Positions 17,413 through 26,224 of a stretch of DNA of 64,000 nucleotides are shown here, one piece after another; position 1 is the stretch's first letter, and every line of letters begins with the position of its first letter. This DNA is from Nocardia terrae (lineage in GTDB: Bacteria > Actinomycetota > Actinomycetes > Mycobacteriales > Mycobacteriaceae), in NCBI RefSeq assembly GCF_009760405.1, contig NZ_WRPP01000010.1, positions 186,001 through 250,000 on the forward strand, written 5' to 3'. Under the pieces are notes generated by a model. The model was given only the letters and a program-made list of their open reading frames with translations. It had not been told where the DNA came from and ran no database searches. A program made the translations under genes and the position numbers.

Positions 17413-18174
17413 TTATGTCAAGCGAGCGGAAATTGTTGCCGCAGCTTCGTTTACTGCTGTTCCGAAGATTGGTTCCGAGTCGGGGGTTAGGCGGCCTATT
17501 GGGAGATTTACGCTGAGACTGGCTATTGGGTGGCCATCGGGCCCGAGGACGGCGGCGGCGACTGCGCCTACGTCGGAACGCCATTCGCCATTGTTGACTG
17601 CGAAGCCTCGGGTGCGAATGTGTTTCAACTCCGTGCGGAGAGCTTCGGGGTCGGTGATCGTGGTGTCGGTGTAGCGGGGGAGGTCGTGGCGGAGTAGGGG
17701 GCGGAGGGCTTCGGCGGGGGTGAAGGCCAGGACGGCTTTGCCGTTGGCGGAGGCGTGCATGGGGAGGGCGTGGCCGAGGGCCATGCTGGTGCGGACTGGT
17801 TTGTCGGTTTCCAGGCGCTCTATCAGGACCATCTTGCCGTTTTCGGGGATGGTCAGGTGAATGGTTTCGCCGGTGTGGCGGCGGAGGTCCTCGAGGATGG
17901 GGAGGGCGATGCCGCGCAGGCCGAGGTCGCCGCCAGCGCTGCCGCCGACGGCGAGAGCCTTGGTGGTGATGACCCAGCGGGTCACTTCGCCGGTGGCGGG
18001 GCGGATCCAGCCTGCGGTGTCGAGGGTGACGAGGGCGCGTTGGACCGTGCTCTTCGGGAGGTCGAGAACTCGGGACAGTTCGCCGACTCCGATGGGCTGG
18101 CGGGCGGCGACTTCCTCCAGGACTCGCAAGGCGTTCAAGACATTTCGCAAGGTATTGACTCCTTCATCGCGCAT
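17413..18174 (-). CDS. IclR-family transcriptional regulator
   Basis: 253 aa. The winged HTH spans ~8-65: NALRVLEEVAARQPIGVGELSRVLDLPKSTVQRALVTLDTAGW. The GAF-like effector domain (~75-250) contains GETIHLTIPENGKMVLIERLE, LPMHASANGKAVLAF and the conserved RTRGFAVNNGEWRSDVGAVAAAVLG. It is divergent from the class V aminotransferase gene, with a symmetric site in between, so it very likely controls that catabolic operon in response to a carboxylic-acid intermediate. It has slightly lower GC than its neighbours but is otherwise ordinary. Confidence 0.9.
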   Translation of the reverse strand: MRDEGVNTLRNVLNALRVLEEVAARQPIGVGELSRVLDLPKSTVQRALVTLDTAGWIRPATGEVTRWVITTKALAVGGSAGGDLGLRGIALPILEDLRRHTGETIHLTIPENGKMVLIERLETDKPVRTSMALGHALPMHASANGKAVLAFTPAEALRPLLRHDLPRYTDTTITDPEALRTELKHIRTRGFAVNNGEWRSDVGAVAAAVLGPDGHPIASLSVNLPIGRLTPDSEPIFGTAVNEAAATISARLT

Positions 18175-18195
18175 CCCTACCCTTGCTGCACCTTT

Positions 18196-18226
18196 TCACG
18201 GCACAGTGTGCCATATCACGGCACAG
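18196..18226. promoter_or_regulatory. Probable IclR operator
   Basis: TCACGGCACAG occurs twice as a direct repeat (18196-18206 and 18216-18226). The first copy is part of the palindrome GGCACAGTGTGCC (18200-18212, 6-bp arms around one base). Three half-sites on two DNA turns between the iclR and aminotransferase starts fit an IclR-dimer site. The binding is inferred. Confidence 0.6.
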
Positions 18227-18242
18227 GACGGAAGTTCGAGCT

Positions 18243-19409
18243 ATGACAGCCCACAGTGGACGGCATTTTCTGCAGATTCCCGGACCGACCAATGTCCCCG
18301 ATCGGGTGCTGCGAGCCATCGCGCAACCGACCATCGACCATCGGGGACCCGAATTCGCCGATCTCGCAAAGGATCTGCTGCAGCGGGTGCGGCCGGTGTT
18401 TGGGACATCGGGGCCGGTGGTCATCTATCCCTCGTCCGGCACCGCGGCCTGGGAGGCGGCGCTGGTCAACACCCTCTCGCCGGGTGATCGCGTACTCGCT
18501 TTCGAGACCGGGCATTTCGCCACCCTGTGGCGGCAGATGGCCGAGCGCCTCGGGCTCGAGGTGGAGTTCGTGCCAGGTGATTGGCGGCACGGTGTGGATC
18601 CGGCGGCGGTGGCCGAGCATCTGAATACCGATACCGCGCACCGCATTTCAGCCGTCATGGTCGTGCACAACGAGACCTCGACCGGTGTCACCAGCCAGAT
18701 TCCGGAGATCCGCGCGGCCATCGACGAGGCTGAGCATCCCGCACTGTTGCTGGTCGACACCATTTCCTCGCTGGGGTCCATCGACTACCGACACGAGGAG
18801 TGGGGTGTCGACGTCACGGTGGGATGCTCACAGAAGGGGCTGATGCTGCCACCGGGCTTGGGCTTCAACGCGATCAGCGAGAAGGCGCTCACCGCCTCCC
18901 GGACTGCGAAGTTGCCGCGCTCCTACTTCGAATGGTCGGCGATCCTCGACGCCAACGAGCAAGGCTTCTTTCCCTACACCCCCGCCACGAACCTGCTCTA
19001 CGGGTTGCGCGAAGCCTGCCTGATGCTCGAAGAAGAAGGGCTCGCAAACGTTTTCGCGCGCCACGATCGCCACGCCGCAGCCACCCGTGCGGCCGTCCGG
19101 GGTTGGGGGCTCGAGGTGTTGTGCGCCGACGAGCGCGAATACTCCAGCTCGCTGACCGCCGTCCTGGTCGGCGGCGCACACGATGCCGACAAGGTGCGGC
19201 GAATCATCCTGGACCGCTTCGACATGTCGCTGGGCACCGGGCTGGGCAAGCTGGCCGGCCGGGTGTTCCGAATCGGGCACCTCGGCGATTTCAACGACCT
19301 GACGCTGGCCGGAACCCTGGCCGGAGTGCAGATGGGGCTGGAGCTGTCAGGTGTCACCGTCGATCCGGGCGGCCTGCAGGACGCCCTCGAGGTGCTGCGC
19401 GGAGAGTGA
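18243..19409 (+). CDS. Class V PLP aminotransferase, serine/alanine-glyoxylate type
   Basis: 388 aa fold-type I aminotransferase of the SGAT/AGAT branch. QIPGPTNVPDRVLRAIAQPTIDHRGPEF at the N-terminus is the family signature. The PLP Lys is K198 in GCSQKGLMLPPG, and VDTISSLGSID supplies the PLP-ring Asp (172). It is expected to transfer the amino group of an amino acid such as serine or alanine to an oxo acid such as glyoxylate. It is the first gene of the IclR-controlled cluster with an ACS-type transporter, 2-hydroxyacid dehydrogenase and FAH hydrolase. ATG 18243 gives the family N-terminus. A repeat copy and 252 nt separate it from the transporter gene. Confidence 0.88.
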   Translation: MTAHSGRHFLQIPGPTNVPDRVLRAIAQPTIDHRGPEFADLAKDLLQRVRPVFGTSGPVVIYPSSGTAAWEAALVNTLSPGDRVLAFETGHFATLWRQMAERLGLEVEFVPGDWRHGVDPAAVAEHLNTDTAHRISAVMVVHNETSTGVTSQIPEIRAAIDEAEHPALLLVDTISSLGSIDYRHEEWGVDVTVGCSQKGLMLPPGLGFNAISEKALTASRTAKLPRSYFEWSAILDANEQGFFPYTPATNLLYGLREACLMLEEEGLANVFARHDRHAAATRAAVRGWGLEVLCADEREYSSSLTAVLVGGAHDADKVRRIILDRFDMSLGTGLGKLAGRVFRIGHLGDFNDLTLAGTLAGVQMGLELSGVTVDPGGLQDALEVLRGE

Positions 19410-19424
19410 ACTCCGCTCCGCACC

Positions 19425-19580
19425 TCCATCTTTCCCTTTTGCACGCCGGGAGGCCAACGCGGCCGAGCCGTGAGAAGGCTGGAAGCCGAACCCTTGGCTC
19501 CCAGCCCAGCCCGCCCCTCTCCCTCATCCAGGCCCTCTTTGTCTTTTGGCTCTTTTTCTCTCTTTACCTTCGCTCCACGC
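19425..19580 (+). repeat. Dispersed intergenic repeat, copy B (plus orientation)
   Basis: This is the inverted partner of 15495-15665, with the same two anchor blocks (19446-19462 and 19514-19533) and the same 51-nt spacing. It lies 16 nt after the aminotransferase stop in sense orientation. It has an inner near-palindrome (GGGAGGCCAA at 19448-19457 with TTGGCTCCC at 19494-19502) followed by a C/T-rich, T-rich tail to about 19567. Position and structure suggest a 3'-end element in RNA. No open frame or transposase is associated. Confidence 0.8.
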
Positions 19581-19661
19581 TGGGCGGCCGTCGATACCGG
19601 CCCGCAGATCTCGCACGCGCAGATGCTCCGCTCAGAGCGATTTCCTACGAGGAGGTAGGCC

Positions 19662-21002
19662 GTGATCGAGCGGACGTCCCCTGTCCGACGACTGTCCCAC
19701 ATGAAGCGGTGGACTTATATTCTGCCGGTCGTCGTCTTCATCTACGTCATCTGTTACATCGACCGCACGAACATCAGTTTCGCCCTGCCACACCTGAAAA
19801 CGGATATGCATCTCACCGGCGCACAGCAGGGCCTGGCCAGCGGCATCTTCTTCTGGGGCTACCTACTGTTGCAGATTCCCGGCGGCTACATGGCCGAGCG
19901 ATGGAGCGCCCGGCAGTGGATCGCCATCCTGATGGTGTTGTGGAGTATCGCAGCCATGGCTTCGGGCCTGACCAATTCGGTCGGCCAGCTGCTGTTAGCG
20001 CGATTTCTCCTAGGCGTCGCCGAGGGCGGCGTCCAGCCCGCACTCATGACCACCATCCGCGCCTGGTTCCCCTTCGCCGAAAGAAGCCGGGCCTTCGCAA
20101 TATTCAAGCTCTACACCCCGATCGCCGCGATCGTCGCCGCACCGTTCTCCGGCATCATCCTCACCTACTTCGACTGGCGATGGATGTTCATCATCCAGGG
20201 CGGCGCTCCGCTCATCGTCGGCCTCATCGCGTGGCTGGCGATCGTGCGCGACACCCCGGCCAAGGCGAAATGGCTCTCACCGACCGAACGCGACTACATC
20301 GAGACCGCCCGCATACAGGAGGGCGAGCAACTGCAGTCGCGGGGAACGTTCAAGGCGGCGTTCACCTCCCGCATCGTCTGGCACTTCGCCCTCATCTACA
20401 CCCTCACCCAGATGGGCCTGCTCGGACTGACCCTATGGATGCCCAGCGTGCTCAAAAAAGCGTTCCACACCGACCTCAAGGTCGGCATGGTGGCAATCCT
20501 GCCGCAGATCGCGGCCGGCGCGGCCATCATCCTGGTCGGACGGTCGGCCGATCGCCGGGGCGGCCACATCGCGCACATGTCGGTGGTCCTCGGTTCGGCG
20601 GCCCTGATCCTGGCGGGCGCGAGTCTGGTGTCCGCGGACCAGAAGTGGATCGTGCTGCTGGCCATGATCTTCGGCACGGCGGCGTCCATCGCCTGGTACG
20701 GACCCTTCTGGGCGACGGTCACCAAGCTCACGCCGGTGGCCGCGGCCGGGGCCGGCATGGGATTGATCAATGGCGTGGGCAATCTGGGGAGCTTCTTCGG
20801 ACCGTATGTCGGCGGCTGGCTCAGCGACCTCAGCGGCGGCGGATACGCGCTGACGCAGGTGTTCTTCGGAGTCGTCTTCGGGGTCGCGGCCCTGCTGGTG
20901 CTCACCCTGCGCAAGCAGCTGCGGGCGGCGACACAGGGCGCAGCGGTAACCGTGACCGAGGCCAGGCAGCCGATGACCGTGGACAACAAGGACTTTCAAT
21001 GA
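19662..21002 (+). CDS. MFS anion:cation symporter (ACS family)
   Basis: 446 aa, 12 membrane helices. VVVFIYVICYIDRTNISFALPHLKTDMHLTGAQQGLA near the N-terminus is characteristic of the ACS (tartrate/glucarate/phthalate) family. IPGGYMAERWSARQW and RFLLGVAEGGVQPALMTTIRAWFP follow. GTG 19662 has GAGGAGG 7 nt upstream. Its stop overlaps the next start (ATGA at 20999-21002), so it is translationally coupled to the 2-hydroxyacid dehydrogenase. It probably imports the carboxylate on which the operon acts. Confidence 0.88.
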   Translation: MIERTSPVRRLSHMKRWTYILPVVVFIYVICYIDRTNISFALPHLKTDMHLTGAQQGLASGIFFWGYLLLQIPGGYMAERWSARQWIAILMVLWSIAAMASGLTNSVGQLLLARFLLGVAEGGVQPALMTTIRAWFPFAERSRAFAIFKLYTPIAAIVAAPFSGIILTYFDWRWMFIIQGGAPLIVGLIAWLAIVRDTPAKAKWLSPTERDYIETARIQEGEQLQSRGTFKAAFTSRIVWHFALIYTLTQMGLLGLTLWMPSVLKKAFHTDLKVGMVAILPQIAAGAAIILVGRSADRRGGHIAHMSVVLGSAALILAGASLVSADQKWIVLLAMIFGTAASIAWYGPFWATVTKLTPVAAAGAGMGLINGVGNLGSFFGPYVGGWLSDLSGGGYALTQVFFGVVFGVAALLVLTLRKQLRAATQGAAVTVTEARQPMTVDNKDFQ

Positions 21003-23944
21003 CAATGATCGATGACCACACCGTGGCGGCCGACGCCACGGAGACGAGCGGAAAGCTCGAGCAGGCACTCCGCGCCGTCATGGACGGCGAGGTCGCCTTC
21101 GACGACTACACCCGGCATCTGTTCTCCCGTGACGCCAGCATGTACTCGATCACCCCACTGGGCGTGGCCTTTCCGCGCCACGCGGAAGATGTCGCCGCCG
21201 CGGTGAAGGTGGCCGCCGAGCTCGGAGTGCCGATCGTGGCCCGCGGTGCGGGGACCAGCCTGGCCGGGCAGACCGTGGGACCCGGCCTGGTGCTGGACAT
21301 GTCGCGGCACTTGAACCGCATCATCATCGACGCCGAGACCCGCACCGCGCTGGTCGAGGTCGGGGTGGTGCAGGACCAGCTCAACAAGGCAGCGGCCGCG
21401 CACGGCCTGATGTTCGGGCCCGACACCTCGACCAGCAACCGGGCCACCATCGGCGGGATGATCGGAAACAATTCCGCCGGAAGCGGTTCGCTCACCTACG
21501 GCATGACCATCGATCACGTCCGGGCGCTGGATGTGGTGCTCGCCGACGGGTCGCGGGCACGGCTCGAGCCCATCGACGACGCCGAACGGCAACGGCGCGC
21601 GACAGCGGACACCCTCGAGGGACGGATCTATCGGGAACTGCCGGACCTTGTCCGCGCCAACGAGGAGGTCATCCGGTCCGGGATGCCGCTGTTCTGGCGG
21701 CGAGCCGGAGGCTATCGGCTCGATCGACTGGTCGGATTCGGGAAGGGCGCCCCCTTCGATCTGGCCAAGTTCGTGGTCGGAGCCGAGGGCACGCTGGTGA
21801 TCGCGACCCATGCGCTGGTGGATCTGATTCCCCGGCCCGCCCACACCGTCTACGCCGTCGGCCATTTCGACGACACGCACAGCGCCATCGCCGCCACCAC
21901 CGACGCCCTGAGCTGCGATCCGCATCAGGTCGAGCTGATGGATCGCACCATCCTCGAACTGTCACGGCAGAAGATCGAGTACGCGGACCTGGGCACTATT
22001 CTGGTCGGCGATCCGGGCGCACTGCTGTTCGTGTCCTTCAGCGGTGACGACGAGGTGGCCCTGGTCGCGAAACTCGATGAGCTCGAGGCACTCTGGCGGC
22101 GCTCGGGGCACGGCTATCACACCCTGCGGGCGGTGACGCCCGCCGATCAGAAGGCGCTGCTCAAGGTCCGCAAATCCAGCCTAGGGCTCCTCATGGCCGC
22201 CGGTGAGGGCACCCGCCGGCCCCTGGCGTTCGTCGAGGACACCGCCGTCGACCCGGTCCACCTGGCCGCGTACACCAAGCGGTTCAAGGAGATTCTCGAC
22301 GAACACCACATGGAGGCGGGCTTCTACGGACACTGCTCGGTGGGCTGCCTGCACATCCGGCCGTTCGTTGACCTCACCGACCCCGAGCAGGTGACGCGCA
22401 TGCGGGCGGTCGCCGAGGCGGTGAAGGATCTCGTCGCCGAATACGGCGGAGTGAACTCCAGCGAGCACGGTGACGGCCTGGCCCGCAGCGAGTTCAATCG
22501 CGAGATCTTCGGCGAGGAACTCTACGAGGCCATGCGAAAGGTCAAGCAGCTGTTCGATCCAGCCGGAATCATGAACCCCGGCAAGATCGTGGACGCCGCG
22601 CCCATGACCGAGAATCTGCGCGACCGCGACGCCCTGCCGCCCGCACCGCCGCTGACCACGAAGCTGACCTTCGAGGTCGTCGGCGGGATGCGCGGTGCGG
22701 CGGACCGCTGCATGAACATCGGCCTGTGCCGCAAGGCCGGGCCGGGCGTGATGTGCCCGTCCTACATCGCGACCATGAACGAGGAACACGCCACCCGCGG
22801 CCGCGCCAACGCCTTGGTCAAAGCGCTCTCCGAACCGGATCCCCATGTCGCGCTGGGCGATGAGCGACTGCACGAGATCCTCGACCTGTGCCTGATGTGC
22901 AAGGCGTGCAAGAGCGAATGCCCGATGAGCGTGGACATGGCCTCACTCAAGGCCGAAACGCTCGCGCATCACCACGAGATCCACGGAACACCCTTGCGTT
23001 CACGGCTTTTCGGGTCGATTCGCTCGCTCAACCGGCTCGGCTCGGCGACCGCTCCGCTGTCGAACCTGTCCGGCCGCAGTTGGCTGCTGCGCCGCGCGCT
23101 GGACAAGACCCTCGGTATCGCGGCGGCCCGCCCGCTGCCGGTGTTCCAGCGGCGCAACCTGATTCGCTGGTTCGCCCGCCGGAACGCGGCCGGAGCGCCC
23201 GCGCCGCTGGGGACGGTGAACTGGCTCGCCGACTCGTTCACCACCTTCACCGAGCCGCACATCGGGCAGGCCGCCATCGAACTGCTGGAGCGGGCAGGGT
23301 GGCAGGTGGAGCTGGCCTCCGGGGGCTGCTGCGGGCGGTCGAGCATGTCGAAGGGACTGCTCGACGACGCCAAGAAGAAGGCCGGGGGACTGGTCGATTC
23401 GCTGGCGCACACCACCGTCCCGGGCTCGCCGATCGTCGGATGCGAGCCGTCGTGCGTGTTCATGCTGCGCGACGAGAACAACGCCTTGATGCCGGACTCC
23501 GCGGCGGTACGCGAGGTGGCGGCCCGGGTATGCCAGGTGGAGGAACTGCTCGTCGAAGCCATCGACGCCGGGCGGCTGCGGCTGCGCGCGGATTCGCCGT
23601 TGGCCGGGCGGCGCATCGTGTTCCACGGCCACTGTCATCAGAAGGCCGAGGTCGGCACCGCCGCCACCATGGCGTTGCTGCGCCGCATCCCCGGCGTCAT
23701 CGTCGAGGAGATCGATTCCGGGTGCTGCGGCATGGCCGGATCGTTCGGCTTCGAATCCGAGCACTACGAGATGTCCCTCGCGGTCGGCGAGGATCGATTG
23801 TTCCCGGCCTTGGCCGCCGAACCGGCCGACACCATCGTGGCCGCGACCGGCGTCTCCTGCCGCCAGCAGATCTTCCACGGGGCCGGGCGCACGGCCTGGC
23901 ATCCGGTCGAGCTGGTGCGGGAAGCGCTGGCGGAGAACGGGTAA
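20999..23944 (+). CDS. FAD-linked 2-hydroxyacid dehydrogenase fused to Fe-S/CCG domains
   Basis: 981 aa. Residues ~50-230 are an FAD-binding PCMH-type domain (VPIVARGAGTSLAGQTVGPG, IGNNSAGSGSLTYG). Residues ~260-540 form the FAD-oxidase C-domain with GHCSVGCLHIRP and SSEHGDGLARSEFN. Two Fe-S clusters follow (CMNIGLCRKAGPGVMCPS, CLMCKACKSECPM). The C-terminal CCG repeats are GGCCGR, GCEPSC, GHCHQK and SGCCGMAGSFG. The single-chain YdiJ/D-lactate or D-2-hydroxyglutarate dehydrogenase architecture is intact. It passes electrons to the quinone pool or a soluble acceptor. Start ATG 20999 overlaps the transporter stop. The substrate is unknown. Confidence 0.9.
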   Translation: MTMIDDHTVAADATETSGKLEQALRAVMDGEVAFDDYTRHLFSRDASMYSITPLGVAFPRHAEDVAAAVKVAAELGVPIVARGAGTSLAGQTVGPGLVLDMSRHLNRIIIDAETRTALVEVGVVQDQLNKAAAAHGLMFGPDTSTSNRATIGGMIGNNSAGSGSLTYGMTIDHVRALDVVLADGSRARLEPIDDAERQRRATADTLEGRIYRELPDLVRANEEVIRSGMPLFWRRAGGYRLDRLVGFGKGAPFDLAKFVVGAEGTLVIATHALVDLIPRPAHTVYAVGHFDDTHSAIAATTDALSCDPHQVELMDRTILELSRQKIEYADLGTILVGDPGALLFVSFSGDDEVALVAKLDELEALWRRSGHGYHTLRAVTPADQKALLKVRKSSLGLLMAAGEGTRRPLAFVEDTAVDPVHLAAYTKRFKEILDEHHMEAGFYGHCSVGCLHIRPFVDLTDPEQVTRMRAVAEAVKDLVAEYGGVNSSEHGDGLARSEFNREIFGEELYEAMRKVKQLFDPAGIMNPGKIVDAAPMTENLRDRDALPPAPPLTTKLTFEVVGGMRGAADRCMNIGLCRKAGPGVMCPSYIATMNEEHATRGRANALVKALSEPDPHVALGDERLHEILDLCLMCKACKSECPMSVDMASLKAETLAHHHEIHGTPLRSRLFGSIRSLNRLGSATAPLSNLSGRSWLLRRALDKTLGIAAARPLPVFQRRNLIRWFARRNAAGAPAPLGTVNWLADSFTTFTEPHIGQAAIELLERAGWQVELASGGCCGRSSMSKGLLDDAKKKAGGLVDSLAHTTVPGSPIVGCEPSCVFMLRDENNALMPDSAAVREVAARVCQVEELLVEAIDAGRLRLRADSPLAGRRIVFHGHCHQKAEVGTAATMALLRRIPGVIVEEIDSGCCGMAGSFGFESEHYEMSLAVGEDRLFPALAAEPADTIVAATGVSCRQQIFHGAGRTAWHPVELVREALAENG

Positions 23945-23948
23945 CGGG

Positions 23949-24701
23949 ATGCGGATCGTTCGATACGCGGTCGACGGGCGAATCGGGCGCGGCGTCGTGC
24001 TCGGGGATTCGGTGCACGAATTCTCCTGGGGCGACACCGAACCCGGCGCGCTCGTGGCCCGTACCACGGAGCTGGAACTGCTGGCCCCGTGCCTGCCGCG
24101 CACCATCGTGTGCGCGGGCAGCAATTATCGCGGCCACCTCGCGGTGCAGGGCCGGACCCTGCCCGAGCAGCCGTCACTGTTCCTGAAGTCCCCCAACGCG
24201 ATCACCGGCCCGGACACCTCGATCCGGCGACCCGGAGACGTGCGGCGACTCGAGTACGAGGGCGAGCTGGCCGTGGTCATCGGGCGCACCGCGCGCCGGG
24301 TACCGGTCGAGCACGCGGGGGAGTACGTGCTCGGATACACCTGCGCCAACGACGTCACCGCCCATGATTGGCGCTCCGACGGTCAATGGGCGCGGGCCAA
24401 GAGCGCCGACACCTTCTGCCCGCTGGGCCCCTGGATCGAGACCGATATCCGCGAGCCGTCCGACCTGCACATCACCACCCGGGTGGGCGGCCGGGTGGTG
24501 CAATCGGAATCGACCTCGGACATGGTGTTCGGCGTCGGCAGACTGCTCGCCTATGTCACCCGATGGATCACCCTGCAGCCCGGTGACGTCCTGCTGACCG
24601 GGAGCCCCGCCGGTGTGGGAGCGCTGCTGCCAAGTGATGTGGTCGAGGTGGAGATCAGCGGCATCGGCGTGCTGCGCAACACCGTGGTGGAGCGTGGATA
24701 A
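23949..24701 (+). CDS. Fumarylacetoacetate hydrolase-family protein
   Basis: 250 aa, 4 nt after the dehydrogenase stop. It has the FAH fold signature: VCAGSNYRGHLA, FLKSPNAITGPDTSI, the metal-binding acidic strand RLEYEGELAVVIGR and GYTCANDVTAHDW, then TCDMVFG-like SDMVFGVGRLLAYVTRWITLQPGDVLLTGSPAGVG. Members cleave or decarboxylate 2-oxo/2-hydroxy dicarboxylates and acylpyruvates. As last gene of the IclR cluster it probably acts on the oxo-acid made by the dehydrogenase or aminotransferase. Confidence 0.88.
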   Translation: MRIVRYAVDGRIGRGVVLGDSVHEFSWGDTEPGALVARTTELELLAPCLPRTIVCAGSNYRGHLAVQGRTLPEQPSLFLKSPNAITGPDTSIRRPGDVRRLEYEGELAVVIGRTARRVPVEHAGEYVLGYTCANDVTAHDWRSDGQWARAKSADTFCPLGPWIETDIREPSDLHITTRVGGRVVQSESTSDMVFGVGRLLAYVTRWITLQPGDVLLTGSPAGVGALLPSDVVEVEISGIGVLRNTVVERG

Positions 24702-24737
24702 CGCCTGATCGAAACTCGCGTCGTCAGCGGAGTGAAG

Positions 24738-24752
24738 TTCCTACCCTAGGAA
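24738..24752. promoter_or_regulatory. Palindrome upstream of secreted esterase gene
   Basis: TTCCTA (24738-24743), CCC, TAGGAA (24747-24752) is a perfect 6-bp inverted repeat 36 nt before the esterase start. It overlaps a TACCCT that could act as -10. It is small and may be either an operator or chance. Confidence 0.35.
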
Positions 24753-24787
24753 AGGCGGGGATGCCGATGTAGATAGGGGCCGATCCG

Positions 24788-25786
24788 ATGAAAAATACAC
24801 GCGCACTTCGGAATGCGGTCCGCACGACAGTGGTGTGCGCGCTCGTGGCATGCACGTCGGTCATCGCCTCGAGCGCGCACGCCCACGGCGCGTACCTCGA
24901 TCGGATCGAACAGCGCGGTCCCAACGAGCTGGCGATCTACGTCTATTCGGCGGCCATGGATCGCGTCATCGAACAGGACGTCCTGATACCCGACGGCGGC
25001 AGCGCGGGCCGGCCGACGGCGTATCTGCTCATCGGTGCGGTCGCCGAAGGCCAGGACGTCGACTGGCCGACCAAGACCGACCTGCTGCGGTTCGCGCCGG
25101 GCACCGGCGTCAACGTGGTCATTCCCCACGGCGGGGCCGCCACCTATTACACCGACTGGCAGCGCGACGACCCCAACCTCGGCCGGAACAAATGGACCAC
25201 GTATCTGACCTCCGAACTGCCCGGGATCATCGACGCCGCCCTGCGCGATTCCGGACGCAATGCGATTGTCGGACTGTCGATGTCGAGCACCTCGGCGCTG
25301 GCGCTCACCGAGACGGCCCCGGATCTGTACGAAGCCGTCGGCGCGTTCAGCGGATGCGCGGAGACCAGCACTCCGCTCGGACAGGAGTACGTGAAGCTGA
25401 CCACCGAGAAGGGCGGCGGGACCGTCGAGAACATGTGGGGTCCGCTCGACGGCCCCGGCTGGCCCGCGAATGATCCGCTCCTGCACGCGGATCGGTTGCG
25501 CGGCCACACCATCTACATCTCGAGCGGCACCGGGATCCCCGACGGTCACGACACGCTGAGCGACTACCGGATCGACGGCGATCAGAACCTGCTGACGACC
25601 CAGATCGTCGAGGGCGGCGCGATCGAGTTCGCGACCAGCCAGTGCACCCGGCATCTCGCGGCTCGGTTGTCCGATCTCGGTATCCCCGCGCTGTATCGGC
25701 CGCATCCGGGCACCCACTCGTGGGGCTACTGGCAGGACGACCTGCACGCGTTCTGGCCGGTCATGGCGGCGGCCATCGGCGCATGA
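24788..25786 (+). CDS. Secreted antigen-85-like alpha/beta-hydrolase esterase
   Basis: 332 aa. The N-terminal signal peptide is KNTRALRNAVRTTVVCALVACTSVIASSAHA (cleavage near 32). The mature part is the esterase-D/mycolyltransferase fold, with nucleophile Ser in GLSMSS (~162) and His in HPGTHSWGYW (~310). Family members include antigen 85 mycolyltransferases and related secreted esterases. The sequence is divergent enough that mycolyl transfer is not certain. The RBS is GATAGGGG upstream of ATG 24788. It stands alone, convergent with the SnoaL-like gene 6 nt downstream. Confidence 0.82.
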   Translation: MKNTRALRNAVRTTVVCALVACTSVIASSAHAHGAYLDRIEQRGPNELAIYVYSAAMDRVIEQDVLIPDGGSAGRPTAYLLIGAVAEGQDVDWPTKTDLLRFAPGTGVNVVIPHGGAATYYTDWQRDDPNLGRNKWTTYLTSELPGIIDAALRDSGRNAIVGLSMSSTSALALTETAPDLYEAVGAFSGCAETSTPLGQEYVKLTTEKGGGTVENMWGPLDGPGWPANDPLLHADRLRGHTIYISSGTGIPDGHDTLSDYRIDGDQNLLTTQIVEGGAIEFATSQCTRHLAARLSDLGIPALYRPHPGTHSWGYWQDDLHAFWPVMAAAIGA

Positions 25787-25792
25787 ACGGCC

Positions 25793-26212
25793 TCAGCCCA
25801 GCCCGGACAGCACGGCTTTGACCTGCGGGAAGTCGATGTAGGTGTCCTTGCGCTCCACCAATCCGGCGGAGTCGACGGTGACGATGTCGAGGCAGTCGTA
25901 GCGGATCGGGTGCGGTCGCCCGCTCGCATCGGTGAGCACCGCCGTGAGCGTCCAATCCAGGACCCAGTGCCGCTCGCCGATCAGCAGCCGGTGCACGTCG
26001 AAGCCGAATTCCGGCCATTGCCGGAACATTTCGGCGAAGGCGTCGCGGACGGCGGGACGGCCGTGGATCGGCCGGGCGCCGGAATGCAGCCAGAACTGGG
26101 TGTCGGGGGTGTGCAGCGCGATGATGGCGTCGGCGTCGTGGGCCGACCACGCCGCGGCGTAGGTGTCGAAGACGGTGGCCGGATCGAGTGTCGTGGTCAT
26201 GGGGAAATCCAT
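25793..26212 (-). CDS. SnoaL-like / NTF2-family protein
   Basis: 139 aa. The NTF2 fold pattern is VFDTYAAAWSAHDADAIIALHTPDTQFWLHSG, then VRDAFAEMFRQWPEFGFDVHRLLIGERHWVLDWTLTAVL and a final strand RKDTYIDFPQVKAVL. It is commonly associated with polyketide-cyclase-like or isomerase activities, but none can be assigned. It is second in a two-gene unit behind the DUF3237 gene (12 nt gap) and is therefore driven by the leaderless promoter at 26741-26769. A start at 26200 (MTTTLDP) is the alternative. Confidence 0.78.
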   Translation of the reverse strand: MDFPMTTTLDPATVFDTYAAAWSAHDADAIIALHTPDTQFWLHSGARPIHGRPAVRDAFAEMFRQWPEFGFDVHRLLIGERHWVLDWTLTAVLTDASGRPHPIRYDCLDIVTVDSAGLVERKDTYIDFPQVKAVLSGLG

Positions 26213-26224
26213 TCCGCGGGAGAA

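Noticed and set aside
18800..23944. A 1714-codon plus-strand open frame that could suggest a giant protein
   Set aside because: Its first ~730 codons run out of frame through the aminotransferase and transporter genes and are Arg/Pro/Gly-rich as expected of a shadow; only the last 982 codons (from 20999) match known domains.
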